From: Dyadobacter sp. UC 10
Lineage (GTDB): Bacteria; Bacteroidota; Bacteroidia; Cytophagales; Spirosomataceae
Assembly (NCBI RefSeq): GCF_008369915.1
Contig: NZ_VSRN01000001.1
Location: 992,001 to 1,056,000, forward strand
Length of the DNA stretch: 64,000 nt
Reading direction: 5' to 3'
The notes under the pieces were generated by a model. It saw only the letters and a list, made by a program, of their open reading frames with translations. It made no database searches and had not been told where the DNA came from. The position numbers and the translations under genes were made by a program. Shown here one piece after another: positions 17,016 to 25,305 of the stretch; position 1 is the first letter of the stretch; the number at the start of each line of letters is the position of its first letter.

Positions 17016-17160
17016 GGGAAAGGAATGAAAGGAGAAAGGGAGAACGGAGGAAGGAGGAAGGTAAAAACGGACAAAAAATAAAAGGAGGAAGGGAGATCAA
17101 CACTGATTTCCTTCCTCCTTAATTCCATCCTCCTTCCTCCCTTTATTCCTTTCCCTTTTT
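17013..17160. repeat. Long purine/pyrimidine imperfect inverted repeat between convergent genes
   Basis: A nearly pure purine strand (17013-17096) is followed by its pyrimidine counterpart (17107-17160). It contains a perfect 11-bp inner stem (AAGGAGGAAGG 17082-17092 with CCTTCCTCCTT 17110-17120). An outer, gapped pairing joins 17016-17061 with about 17126-17160. It overlaps both stop codons (16650-17015 gene and prfC) and probably serves as a two-way terminator. The strand bias would also allow triplex-type structures. Confidence 0.65.
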
Positions 17161-18754
17161 AAATCGCCATTTCCGTCTTGAACTCCGAAGTAAAATGGAA
17201 ATGTATAGCCGGGTTATTTTCGCGGTTCATGCGGATCATCCATTCGGACTCTGCCAGAAATACGGGATTGCGATCTTTATCATAAGCAATCTGGTTTCCC
17301 TTTAATCTGATAAACTGGTCCATCGCAGGTTTTTCGTCGGCAGTGAGCCAGCAGGCGCGGGAAATGTTCATCGGTACCCAGCGGCATTTCGCGCCATATT
17401 CATGTTCAAGACGATATTGAATTACGTCAAATTGCAGCTCTCCTACCGTTCCTACTATCTTTCTGTTTCCCAGATCCAATGTAAAAAGCTGCGCTACCCC
17501 TTCGTCGGTCAGCTGCTGAATACCTTTTTCCAGTTGCTTGGATTTCATCGGGTCCATATTGATCAGCTCCTTGAATATCTCAGGCGAAAAGCTTGGTATA
17601 CCCGAAAATTGCAGATTTTCACCTTCTGTCAGCGTGTCTCCGATCTTGAAGTTACCGGTATCATATAAACCTACTACATCGCCGGGAAAACCTTCGTCCA
17701 TCACACTTTTGTCCGAAGCCATGAATGTAAACGGACTTGAAAAACGTACGTCTTTCCCTAGCCTAACGTGTTTATAGAATTTTCCTCTTTCAAATTTACC
17801 TGAACAAATGCGCAGAAATGCAATGCGGTCGCGGTGGCGCGGGTCGAGGTTTGCGTGGATTTTGAATACAAACCCGGTAAACTTCGGCTCTGTCGGAGCT
17901 ACTTCCCGAACATCGGTCGGGCGGGGCTGCGGAACCGGGGAAATTTCACAGAAAGTATCCAGCAATTCCTTGATACCAAAGTTATTAATCGCACTTCCAA
18001 AAAAGACCGGCGCCAGCTCACCTTTTTGGTAAGCTTCTTGTGAAAATACGTCGTAAACGCCTTCTACCAGCTCCACATCTTCCGTCAGTTGCTCCGCGTC
18101 TTTTTCTCCAACCAACTCCGTCAGGTTTTCGTCGTCCAGACTCACCTTTGCAACGTTACTTTCAATTTTGGTTTTATTGATCTTAAAGAAATACAGCATT
18201 TGTTCATACAAGCTGTAAACCCCCTTAAAATTAGCACCCATATTGATCGGCCACGTAAGCGGACGGACGCGGATATTCAGTTTGCTTTCAAGCTCATCGA
18301 GCAGTTCAAACGGATTCTGGCCTTCGCGGTCAAGCTTATTGATAAAAATAATTACCGGCGTATTGCGCATCCGGCACACTTCCATCAGCCTTTCGGTCTG
18401 TTCCTCAACGCCTTTTACGCAGTCAACTACCAGGATTACGCTATCGACCGCAGTTAATGTACGGTATGTATCTTCCGCAAAATCCTTGTGACCCGGCGTA
18501 TCGAGGATATTGATAAGCAGGTCTTTATATTCAAACGTCATCACGGACGTAGCGACTGAAATACCTCTCTGCTTTTCGATCTCCATAAAATCGGAGGTCG
18601 CCGTTTTCTTGATCTTATTTGATTTAACCGCTCCCGCAGTCTGAATAGCGCCTCCGAACAAAAGCAGTTTCTCGGTAAGGGTCGTTTTCCCTGCATCCGG
18701 GTGACTGATGATCGCAAAAGTGCGCCGTTTTTTTATTTCTTCTATATTACTCAT
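17159..18754 (-). CDS. prfC: Peptide chain release factor 3
   Basis: RF3 is a translational GTPase that recycles RF1/RF2 after peptide release. The 531-residue length fits the family. G1 is [15 protein letters not shown] near residue 18, G2/G3 are RGISVATSV and [14 protein letters not shown], and G4 is [11 protein letters not shown]. Domain 2 has [21 protein letters not shown] chose the ATG at 18754 ([11 protein letters not shown]); an in-frame TTG two codons earlier is less likely. A TATCTTTG -7 element lies 50 bp upstream on this strand. The gene sits alone between the ppa terminator and the GA/CT repeat. Confidence 0.96.
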   Translation of the reverse strand: MSNIEEIKKRRTFAIISHPDAGKTTLTEKLLLFGGAIQTAGAVKSNKIKKTATSDFMEIEKQRGISVATSVMTFEYKDLLINILDTPGHKDFAEDTYRTLTAVDSVILVVDCVKGVEEQTERLMEVCRMRNTPVIIFINKLDREGQNPFELLDELESKLNIRVRPLTWPINMGANFKGVYSLYEQMLYFFKINKTKIESNVAKVSLDDENLTELVGEKDAEQLTEDVELVEGVYDVFSQEAYQKGELAPVFFGSAINNFGIKELLDTFCEISPVPQPRPTDVREVAPTEPKFTGFVFKIHANLDPRHRDRIAFLRICSGKFERGKFYKHVRLGKDVRFSSPFTFMASDKSVMDEGFPGDVVGLYDTGNFKIGDTLTEGENLQFSGIPSFSPEIFKELINMDPMKSKQLEKGIQQLTDEGVAQLFTLDLGNRKIVGTVGELQFDVIQYRLEHEYGAKCRWVPMNISRACWLTADEKPAMDQFIRLKGNQIAYDKDRNPVFLAESEWMIRMNRENNPAIHFHFTSEFKTEMAI

Positions 18755-18803
18755 GTACAATTGAGATACTGATTTCAGTGATTCCGGCGAATCAAAATTT
18801 CCG

Positions 18804-18811
18804 CAAAGATA
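18804..18811 (-). promoter_or_regulatory. Bacteroidota-type -7 element for prfC (TATCTTTG)
   Basis: This perfect TAnnTTTG match on the minus strand lies 49 bp before the prfC ATG and directly after the ppa terminator hairpin. Confidence 0.6.
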
Positions 18812-18822
18812 CGAATAAAAGA

Positions 18823-18849
18823 AGAGCCGCCCCTATCGGAAACGGCTCT
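18823..18849 (-). terminator. Intrinsic terminator downstream of ppa
   Basis: On the minus strand AGAGCCG pairs with CGGCTCT across a 13-nt loop, followed by TCTTTTATT. It lies 44 bp after the ppa stop. Confidence 0.75.
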
Positions 18850-18892
18850 AAATTCTATTTACGCCCAGCTATTAATGCTGAGAATCAGATGC

Positions 18893-19504
18893 TCAATAAA
18901 ATGAATGCTTATAATCTTCCACTGAAGTCATAATCACTTCATGTGCTTCTTCCCTGCCATAAACATTGGTAATTTCAATGTGCGCCTTTTCGCCAGGAAG
19001 ATTTTTGTAAGTAAGGAAATAGTGTTTCAAACGCTCCACGATACCTTCCGGCAGCTGGCTCAGATCTGAAAATCCACCATAAACTTCATCGCCTTTTAAA
19101 ACCGCAATGATCTTGTCATCCGCTTCACCGCCATCGATCAGACGGATCCCGCCGATTGGTTTGGCCTGACAAAGGATATCGCCATGAGAAATGATCTTCT
19201 CGCAAAGCACCAAAATATCCAGCGGGTCACCGTCACCTTCCGTAACATCGCGCCCGGAACGCTCACGTGCCAATAATGCTATTTTTTCAGCGCAATATGT
19301 TTTCGGGATAAAACCGTAAAGTGCAGGAACGATGTTGGAGTACTTCTGCGGCCGGTCGATCATCAGATAGCCCGTCGCCTTGTCAATCTCATATTTAACG
19401 GTATCAGTCGGAACAATCTCAATAAATGCAGTTACAAGTTCGGGTGCGTTGTCACCCATCGGAATTCCATGCCAGGGATGTGCTTTGTGTACGTTAGCGA
19501 TCAT
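18893..19504 (-). CDS. ppa: Inorganic pyrophosphatase (family I)
   Basis: This soluble 203-residue enzyme hydrolyses PPi to two phosphates and pulls biosynthetic reactions forward. Visible family features include KYEIDKATGYLMIDR, ALYGFIPKTYC (the family's YGFIPxT) and GDGDPLDILVLCE, the aspartate-rich metal-binding signature. The later block KPIGGIRLIDGGEADDKIIA also fits. Length fits the Bacteroidota type-I enzymes, slightly longer than E. coli Ppa. Transcription ends at a clear hairpin downstream. The 50-bp gap to the upstream glycosyltransferase gene on the same strand could allow read-through from it. Confidence 0.96.
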   Translation of the reverse strand: MIANVHKAHPWHGIPMGDNAPELVTAFIEIVPTDTVKYEIDKATGYLMIDRPQKYSNIVPALYGFIPKTYCAEKIALLARERSGRDVTEGDGDPLDILVLCEKIISHGDILCQAKPIGGIRLIDGGEADDKIIAVLKGDEVYGGFSDLSQLPEGIVERLKHYFLTYKNLPGEKAHIEITNVYGREEAHEVIMTSVEDYKHSFY

Positions 19505-19554
19505 TATTTGTAATAGTAACTTTTTAATATTTTAAAGAATAAACCATTGAGTTA

Positions 19555-20526
19555 TTAACTTCCGGCGCGTTCGGATATATTGTAATCGCCTGTCTTGGAA
19601 ACGGATTGCTTGACAAACAGTTCGCCCAGAAAACCTGCAAGAAATAATTGAGAACCGACCATAATTGCTACCAGCGCAAGAAAGAACAACGGATTGTCGG
19701 TAACGTTACGGTAAGGCAGTAAATGGTATATATTATAGATTTTTTTGCCCAGAAGCCAAAAGGCTATAATGCTTCCCAGAAAAAACATAAGGGTTCCCAG
19801 ACTACCGAATAAATGCATCGGCCGACGCCCAAACTTATTCACAAAGGCGATCGAAAGCAAGTCGAGAAAGCCAAAAATAAACCTTTCGAGACCGAATTTC
19901 GTGTGCCCGTATTTGCGTGCCCTGTGCTGAACAACCTTCTCGCCAATCTTCGCAAACCCGTTCCATTTGGCGATAACCGGAATGTACCGGTGCATTTCAC
20001 CGTAAATCGTAATGTTTTTCACCACTTCTTTCCGGTACGCTTTCAGCCCGCAATTGAAATCGTGGAGGTAAACGCCCGAAATGCTGCGCGTGGCCGCATT
20101 GAATATCTTGGTAGGGATTGTTTTTGTGATCGGGTCGAAACGCTTCTTTTTCCAGCCCGAGATCAGGTCGTACCTTTCTTCGGCGATCATGCGGTAGAGC
20201 TCGGGAATTTCGTCGGGACTGTCCTGCAAATCAGCATCCATCGTAATGATCACGTCACCCCGGACGGCTTGAAAGCCGGTTTGCAGCGCAGCAGTTTTTC
20301 CGTAATTACGCACAAAACGAAAGCCTCTGACGTGTGGATTTTCAAGAGATAACCTCGAAATGACTTCCCATGAACGGTCCTTACTCCCGTCGTCAATAAA
20401 GAGGACTTCGTAAGTAAAGCTGTTCTCATTCATTACCCGCGTAATCCATTCGCAAAGTTCGGGCAGCGACTCTTCTTCATTATAAAGCGGAATAACAACG
20501 GAAATCTGTATTGCTGAATGGGTCAT
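19555..20526 (-). CDS. Family 2 glycosyltransferase, polyprenyl-phosphate type (DPM1/ArnC-like)
   Basis: This 323-residue GT-A enzyme has two C-terminal membrane helices (about residues 235-258 and 278-302). Motifs are VVIPLYNEEESLPELCEW at the N-terminus, FIDDGSKDRSWEVI, RNYGKTAALQTGFQAV and MDADLQDSPDEIPELY (the metal-binding DxD-type site). These place it with enzymes that move a sugar from a nucleotide carrier to polyprenyl phosphate at the cytoplasmic face of the inner membrane. The donor sugar is unknown. It is of the same type as the GT2 half of the fusion at 37152-39146, so the genome has at least two such enzymes. Confidence 0.9.
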   Translation of the reverse strand: MTHSAIQISVVIPLYNEEESLPELCEWITRVMNENSFTYEVLFIDDGSKDRSWEVISRLSLENPHVRGFRFVRNYGKTAALQTGFQAVRGDVIITMDADLQDSPDEIPELYRMIAEERYDLISGWKKKRFDPITKTIPTKIFNAATRSISGVYLHDFNCGLKAYRKEVVKNITIYGEMHRYIPVIAKWNGFAKIGEKVVQHRARKYGHTKFGLERFIFGFLDLLSIAFVNKFGRRPMHLFGSLGTLMFFLGSIIAFWLLGKKIYNIYHLLPYRNVTDNPLFFLALVAIMVGSQLFLAGFLGELFVKQSVSKTGDYNISERAGS

Positions 20527-20587
20527 GAATTTTTTTGCAATGGCGCGGCCGTATTGAATTATGCCGCAAAGTTCGCTTTTTTCCTGA

Positions 20588-21310
20588 TCAAAATTTCAAA
20601 TAAAAGTCTTTGAGCAGCATTCTGAACTTCGGATCATACGTGACACCGTTTGTTTCATAAATATTCAATGTTTCAGTTAAAACCTGCAGCACTGGCGAAG
20701 GTTGGTTTTGAAATTCCATCAGTGTCCGGAATGGCTTCTTGTCCGGCTTATGAAGAAGCGTCATTTCACGCCGCAATTGCCAGCCCTGCTCATTTGCCAT
20801 TGTCCTGAACTGAATACCTTCCTCAACTGGCAAAAGAATTGAAAACCTTCCTTCGGCCTTCAACAGCGTTTTTACTGCATTTAACAAGCCGGCAAAATCC
20901 AGAGTTTCGGAATGGTGCGCCCTATTGATCTTTTCCGCCGGCGACCGCAGGTCTGACTGAAAAAAAGGGGGATTAGTAACAATCAGGTCATATTGATGCT
21001 CGGATTCAAAATCCTGAATAGCCTCATGATAAAGCTGGATACGGCCTTTGAATGGACTTTCATGGACATTTTCACCAGCCTGAAAAAACGCTTCGGCTTC
21101 AATTTCTACCGCGTCAATGGCCGCATAGGTATTGCGCTGCGCGATCATCAGTGACAGCAATCCGGTACCAGTACCAATATCGAGGATCCGGTCTGCATTA
21201 TCAACGTCGGTCCAGGCACCCAGCACGCAGGCGTCAGTACATACCTTCATCGCGCATTGGTCCTGCTGAATGGTAAACTGTTTAAACTGAAAATGTGAAT
21301 TTTTCCCCAT
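20588..21310 (-). CDS. trmN6: tRNA1(Val) (adenine-37-N6)-methyltransferase-like protein
   Basis: The ATG at 21310 gives 240 residues beginning MGKNSHFQFKQFTIQQDQCA. An upstream start would overlap the rnhA gene by 32 bp. Features are the SAM-binding motif ILDIGTGTGLLSLMIAQR and the catalytic NPPF motif in VTNPPFFQSD, plus MKVCTDACVLGAW, which typifies the TrmN6/YfiC group. The predicted role is N6-methylation of A37 in tRNA-Val1. It starts 4 bp after the rnhA stop, so the two are co-transcribed. Other NPPF methyltransferases act on rRNA or proteins, but the QFTIQQD start is diagnostic. Confidence 0.87.
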   Translation of the reverse strand: MGKNSHFQFKQFTIQQDQCAMKVCTDACVLGAWTDVDNADRILDIGTGTGLLSLMIAQRNTYAAIDAVEIEAEAFFQAGENVHESPFKGRIQLYHEAIQDFESEHQYDLIVTNPPFFQSDLRSPAEKINRAHHSETLDFAGLLNAVKTLLKAEGRFSILLPVEEGIQFRTMANEQGWQLRREMTLLHKPDKKPFRTLMEFQNQPSPVLQVLTETLNIYETNGVTYDPKFRMLLKDFYLKF

Positions 21311-21314
21311 AACC

Positions 21315-21947
21315 TTATTTTCTTCCAAAGTCTGCCGGATTTTCACCCCAATATTCTGTTTCCCATTTCAAAATTTTATTCGGAAAAGTATTGCTCGCAA
21401 GCCACCTTTCGGCGCGTTGCAGCATTTCAAAAACGGGTTTATTTCTTGGTGTAAGCGCTAGTTTCGTATTTGCGTGTTTTTTTTTTATCCAGCTGATCGC
21501 GGTTCTGGAATCGCTGTATATAGGCAGACTGCTTTCGTTTTTTTGCAAATAAGCCAAGGCGTGAACGATAGCCAGAAATTCGCCGATATTGTTAGTTCCG
21601 TCCTGAAAAGGTCCCTGCAAAAAAATTCGCTTGCCGGTTTGATAGTAAATACCCTGGTATTCCATATCGCCCGTCGCAGTATTCCACGCCGCATCGACGA
21701 TAATACTGTTTTTGATCGGTTTTCCCACTGATGCGGGTGCTTCTTTCAATACGGGCTTAGCGTCTTTCTTGGTCACAAACTCCCAATAATCGCGTTGGAT
21801 AGCCTTTTCTGCCTCTTCTACCGATTCAAATGACTTGTAACGCGCATCTTCAAAGCCCTTGATCTGAGCCTCACATTCCTTCCAATCCGTAAAAATCCCG
21901 GTCTTCCGACCCTGCCACACTACGTAATATTTCGTCTTCTTAGACAT
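21315..21947 (-). CDS. rnhA: Ribonuclease H with N-terminal viroplasmin domain
   Basis: This 210-residue protein removes RNA from RNA/DNA hybrids. Residues 5-50 (YYVVWQGRKTGIFTDWKECE) form the caulimovirus viroplasmin-like domain that binds hybrid or double-stranded RNA, as in eukaryotic RNase H1. Residues about 78-208 are the RNase H fold, with acidic residues in VDAAWNTATGD, NIGEFLAIVHAL and YSDSRTAISWI. The first aspartate is followed by AAW rather than the common GS. It is translated just before the methyltransferase gene. Confidence 0.92.
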   Translation of the reverse strand: MSKKTKYYVVWQGRKTGIFTDWKECEAQIKGFEDARYKSFESVEEAEKAIQRDYWEFVTKKDAKPVLKEAPASVGKPIKNSIIVDAAWNTATGDMEYQGIYYQTGKRIFLQGPFQDGTNNIGEFLAIVHALAYLQKNESSLPIYSDSRTAISWIKKKHANTKLALTPRNKPVFEMLQRAERWLASNTFPNKILKWETEYWGENPADFGRK

Positions 21948-21985
21948 TTATTTTAATGATCGAATAACTGAATGATTGAATTCAT

Positions 21986-22004
21986 CCCTTTCCTCCTTCC
22001 TCCC
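21986..22004. repeat. CT-rich tract resembling the prfC-side repeat
   Basis: CCCTTTCCTCCTTCCTCCC lies between rnhA and the end of pepT. It shares CCTCCTTCCTCCC with the pyrimidine arm at 17126-17160. Confidence 0.5.
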
Positions 22005-22008
22005 TACT

Positions 22009-23247
22009 CTAAGCCTCCTCCTCCCAAATCCCCGCCAGATTCACAATCACTTCGACCGCTTTTTCCATATCCTGAACGGATACCCATTCCAGTTTCGAGT
22101 GAAATGCATGTTCGCCGGCGAAGATGTTGGGGCACGGCAATCCCATGAACGAAAGCCGGGAACCGTCGGTGCCTCCGCGGATACTGCGACAGACGGGATT
22201 AAGGCCGGCGCGCAGCATTGCTTTTTCCGCATTTTCGATAATCTGGGGATATTTGTCGAGTACCTCTTTCATGTTTCGGTACTGCTCCTGTACTTTGAAA
22301 TCGGCTGTTGAGTTGGGATATTGCTCTAACACTTCTTCCAATATATTTTTCAGAAACGCTTCCTTTTCAAGCAGCCCGGCTGTGGTGAAGTCCCTGATGA
22401 TGAAGCTGATCGTTACTTTCTCCTGGATACCTTCTATCTGGACCGGATGAATAAACCCTTCCATATCAGAGGTGGTTTCGGGGGATAATGTGTCTTTGGG
22501 AAGTTTTGAGAGGATATCGGCCGCTATTTTAACTGCATTTTCAAGCTTCCCTAATCCGTAACCCGGGTGCGTACTCACGCCGTGGATCGTAATCTTTACG
22601 CCATCGGCCGAAAATGTTTCGTTTTCCAATGTACCCACTGCCTCACCATCGACAGTATATCCGAAATCTGCCCCCAGCTTGGCCAAATCCACCTTTTCAG
22701 TCCCACGACCTACTTCTTCGTCCGGCGTAAAAAGTATTTTAATATCTCCGTGCCTGATCTCAGGGTGATTGATCAGAAATTCGGCCGCAGCCATAATTTC
22801 TGCTACGCCGGCCTTATTATCCGCGCCGAGCAAGGTTTTACCACTCGCTGTAACAATATCATTTCCGATTTGCTGATCCAGATCGTGCAGCTCGCCGATA
22901 CGTAAAACCTGCGTAGGATCGTCGGGCAGCACAATATCGCTTCCGCCCCAGTTTCTATGAATGATCGGTTTTACATTCGCACCCGACACGTCGGGAGAAG
23001 TATCTACGTGCGAGCAGAAACAAATGACAGGTATATTGACTTTGTTGGAATTGGAGGGAATGGTAGCGTAAACGTAGCCGTGTTCATCCACGTGCGCATC
23101 AGAAATACCTATTTCAAGCAGCTCGACAACCAGCAAATTGCTCAGGTCGCGCTGCTTTGCGGTGCTCGGGAAACTTTCTGAGCCAGGATCAGATTGGGTG
23201 TCGATCTGCACGTAGCGCAGAAAACGGTCGAGAACTGATGTTTTCAT
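22009..23247 (-). CDS. pepT: Peptidase T (tripeptide aminopeptidase)
   Basis: This 412-residue M20-family dizinc aminopeptidase releases the N-terminal residue from tripeptides in the cytosol. Metal ligands and catalytic residues are visible: CFCSHVDTSPDVSG (His and Asp), LLGADNKAGVAEIMA (bridging Asp) and FTPDEEVGRGTEKVD (catalytic Glu pair). IRGGTDGSRLSFMGLPCPNIF near the C-terminus carries the last residues. YVQIDTQSDPGSESFPSTAKQ is the typical start. It follows the MazG-like gene by 13 bp on the same strand. Confidence 0.96.
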   Translation of the reverse strand: MKTSVLDRFLRYVQIDTQSDPGSESFPSTAKQRDLSNLLVVELLEIGISDAHVDEHGYVYATIPSNSNKVNIPVICFCSHVDTSPDVSGANVKPIIHRNWGGSDIVLPDDPTQVLRIGELHDLDQQIGNDIVTASGKTLLGADNKAGVAEIMAAAEFLINHPEIRHGDIKILFTPDEEVGRGTEKVDLAKLGADFGYTVDGEAVGTLENETFSADGVKITIHGVSTHPGYGLGKLENAVKIAADILSKLPKDTLSPETTSDMEGFIHPVQIEGIQEKVTISFIIRDFTTAGLLEKEAFLKNILEEVLEQYPNSTADFKVQEQYRNMKEVLDKYPQIIENAEKAMLRAGLNPVCRSIRGGTDGSRLSFMGLPCPNIFAGEHAFHSKLEWVSVQDMEKAVEVIVNLAGIWEEEA

Positions 23248-23260
23248 AAAATCTATTGAC

Positions 23261-23725
23261 TTAACCGATAATGGAAGCGAGATCTGCGGGGGAATAATTG
23301 ATATTTTTCAGCGTCTTATCATCGGAAGTCCTGTAAACGAGATACTTACCATTATCTTCTTTGAAATAACATTCGGTACCTTTTGCCTGGTAATGCGCAA
23401 CGGTCGCCTCGGCTTCCTCTGCTGTTTCACAGGCTTTGGACATATTGGACCGCTGGACCTCATCAAATAACTCCCTGAATTTTTCCCCCAAACCAAATTC
23501 CAGCACGGCGCCCGATAATACATATTGCAGGTCGCAAAGTGCGTCGGCTACTTCCACAATATCCTTTTCAAGAATAGCTACTTCCAATTCCTTCAGCTCC
23601 TCAGCCAGTAACGCGACGCGCAACCTGCTGCGTTCTTCGGACGGAATAGCAGGTGAGGCCACGATCGGATGTTTGAATGTTTTATGAAATTCGGCGACTT
23701 GATTGAGACTGTCCAGTTGTTGCAT
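23261..23725 (-). CDS. MazG-like nucleoside triphosphate pyrophosphohydrolase
   Basis: The ATG at 23725 gives a 154-residue protein (MQQLDSLNQVAEFHKTFKHP). A longer frame reaches 23857 but only translates palindromic repeats, so it was rejected. It shows the all-alpha NTP-pyrophosphatase signature EELKELEVAILEKDIVEVAD with ALCDLQYVL (ExxE then ExxD), which binds magnesium. Predicted to hydrolyse a nucleoside triphosphate to monophosphate plus PPi; relatives include HisE-like and house-cleaning enzymes. The substrate is unknown. A leader with three strong palindromes precedes it, and pepT follows. Confidence 0.85.
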   Translation of the reverse strand: MQQLDSLNQVAEFHKTFKHPIVASPAIPSEERSRLRVALLAEELKELEVAILEKDIVEVADALCDLQYVLSGAVLEFGLGEKFRELFDEVQRSNMSKACETAEEAEATVAHYQAKGTECYFKEDNGKYLVYRTSDDKTLKNINYSPADLASIIG

Positions 23726-23765
23726 TTTTTTGTATGGATTTGAATACTTGTTTGTTTTAGTTTTT

Positions 23766-23855
23766 GCCGGTGTTGTCACCGGCTTTTCTCGCGCTGTTGG
23801 TGACAACACCAACAGAGGCACTGCCGTCCCCGCCATTGTTGGTGTTGTCACCAAC
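23766..23855. repeat. Three palindromes sharing the core GGTG-N4-CACC
   Basis: GCCGGTGTTGTCACCGGC (23766-23783), GTTGGTGACAACACCAAC (23796-23813) and GTTGGTGTTGTCACCAAC (23838-23855) each form a 7-bp stem with a 4-nt loop. The second and third are also exact reverse complements of each other. They fill the 146-bp gap between the marC-like gene and the MazG-like gene. They could be RNA hairpins, protein-binding sites or copies of a small palindromic genome repeat. Confidence 0.75.
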
Positions 23856-23871
23856 AACCTGCGTCAAAACC

Positions 23872-24441
23872 TCAAACGATCAGATTCGTTTTAAAAAGTT
23901 TGATCGCGATCGCCAGCAGGATAATTCCGAATATTTTTCTCAATATATCAGTCCCTCCCTGCCCGAGCTTTTTCTCAATCCAGTTTGAGGATTTTAATAC
24001 CAGATAAACAAAAAACAGGTTCAACAGAATACCGACCAGGATGTTTTCAATTTGATAAGCCGAACGGAGGGAAAGCAGTGTAGTCATGGTAGCGGCACCT
24101 GCAATGATCGGAAATGCGATCGGGACAATGGATGCCACGCCCACAGACACACTATCATGTTTGAAAATGTTTCTGCCCAGAATCATTTCCAAACCCAGTA
24201 AAAAAAGGATAATAGCACCCGCAATCGCAAAGGAGGCTACATCAACCCCAAAAAGACTTAACAACCTTTCTCCCAAAAACAAAAAGACCACCATGATAAT
24301 ACCGGCGGTCAGCGTGGCTTTTTCAGATTCGATCTTGCCGAGTCTTTTTCTGAAATCAACGATCACCGGAAGCGAGCCGAGCACGTCGATCACAGAAAAT
24401 AGAATGAGGGTAACCGAGACGATTTCTTTGAAATTAAACAT
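23872..24441 (-). CDS. MarC-family integral membrane protein
   Basis: The ATG at 24441 gives 189 residues (MFNFKEIVSVTLILFSVIDV); the upstream extension is charged and was not used. Six hydrophobic helices and the conserved FSVIDVLGSLPVI and GVDVASFAIAGAIILFLLGL (G-rich helix pair) are the MarC (UPF0056) pattern. The biochemical role of the family is not established, and the original link to multiple antibiotic resistance was not upheld. A small stem (GCGGTC 24442-24447 with GACCGC 24461-24466) sits immediately upstream of the start codon. Confidence 0.88.
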   Translation of the reverse strand: MFNFKEIVSVTLILFSVIDVLGSLPVIVDFRKRLGKIESEKATLTAGIIMVVFLFLGERLLSLFGVDVASFAIAGAIILFLLGLEMILGRNIFKHDSVSVGVASIVPIAFPIIAGAATMTTLLSLRSAYQIENILVGILLNLFFVYLVLKSSNWIEKKLGQGGTDILRKIFGIILLAIAIKLFKTNLIV

Positions 24442-24474
24442 GCGGTCCGCATTGAGGTCAGACCGCAAAGTTGC

Positions 24475-24507
24475 GATTAATTAGTTTCATATTGAATCTA
24501 ATTAATC
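24475..24507. promoter_or_regulatory. 10-bp inverted repeat with 13-bp spacer
   Basis: GATTAATTAG (24475-24484) and CTAATTAATC (24498-24507) are perfect reverse complements. They lie between the end of the Nudix/HTH regulator gene and the start of the marC-like gene. An operator for the neighbouring regulator or an AT-rich terminator are both possible. Confidence 0.5.
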
Positions 24508-24520
24508 ACTAAAAAATAAT

Positions 24521-25234
24521 TCAGGAAGCACTTCCGGGAAGAAAATTCAGAAAAGTATTGAACTGCTTCTTGTATTTTTCTTCATCGATTTTATAAAAGA
24601 AAGCTCCTTTTTTGGAGTAGCCCTTCTGTTTTTCATCAAGTTTTATGAGAAGGTTCGTCGAAAGCAGCTTCCGGCTGAAATTGCGTTTATCCAGTTCTGT
24701 GCCAAAAATGGCTTCATACAATTTCTGCAATTGCGGGATCGTAAATTTTTCGGGAAGCAGCTCAAAGCCGATCGGGTGCTGGGAAGCTTTATACCTTAAA
24801 TGCTGGATCGCCATCTCAACCATTGATCCGTGGTCAAAAAGCAATTTGGGAAGTTCCTGAAAGGAAAACCACTGTGCTTCATAGCTTTTAGAAAGCTTGT
24901 GCGCGTAATCTTCAACATTAATTAACGCAAAATAAGCGACCGAAACAGTGCGTTCCACAGGATCTCGTTGAGGACTTCCGAATGTGTGCAGTTGTTCGAG
25001 GTAAATGTCAGTCAGACTGGTGAGTTCGTAAAGAATTCGCGAGGACGCGCCTTCGAGGCTTTCGTCGGGCTGTACCCAGCCTCCCATTAAAGACCAGCTG
25101 CGGTCTTCATCCTCGATGCCTCTTTTGACGAGCAGTATTTTCAGTTCTTCACCATCGAATCCGAAAATGATGGAGTCCAGTGCTACGAGACATTTGGTTT
25201 GCGCCTGGTATTGCTTTAAGATATCTAATCGCAC
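24521..25234 (-). CDS. NrtR/AraR-type transcriptional regulator with degenerate Nudix domain
   Basis: This 237-residue protein has an N-terminal Nudix fold (about 12-145) and a C-terminal winged helix (about 150-225, FTIPQLQKLYEAIFGTELDK then RNFSRKLLS). This is the NrtR-family architecture, in which the Nudix part senses a metabolite and the winged helix binds DNA. The Nudix box (residues 52-73) keeps G52, E58, R66 and E70. However, I67 and L71 replace two of the glutamates expected in RExxEE, so hydrolysis is unlikely and ligand sensing is favoured. In Bacteroidota such regulators often control sugar or NAD metabolism; the regulon here is not visible. Confidence 0.87.
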   Translation of the reverse strand: MRLDILKQYQAQTKCLVALDSIIFGFDGEELKILLVKRGIEDEDRSWSLMGGWVQPDESLEGASSRILYELTSLTDIYLEQLHTFGSPQRDPVERTVSVAYFALINVEDYAHKLSKSYEAQWFSFQELPKLLFDHGSMVEMAIQHLRYKASQHPIGFELLPEKFTIPQLQKLYEAIFGTELDKRNFSRKLLSTNLLIKLDEKQKGYSKKGAFFYKIDEEKYKKQFNTFLNFLPGSAS

Positions 25235-25305
25235 AACTAACTATTACGAGAAATGGTTTTTGAATTTATTACTAAATACAAACCACCCCTGTTACTACTC
25301 ATTGT

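Noticed and set aside
23726-23857. N-terminal extension of the MazG-like protein
   Set aside because: The added 44 residues only translate the palindromic repeats and are unlike the family; the ATG at 23725 matches its usual start.
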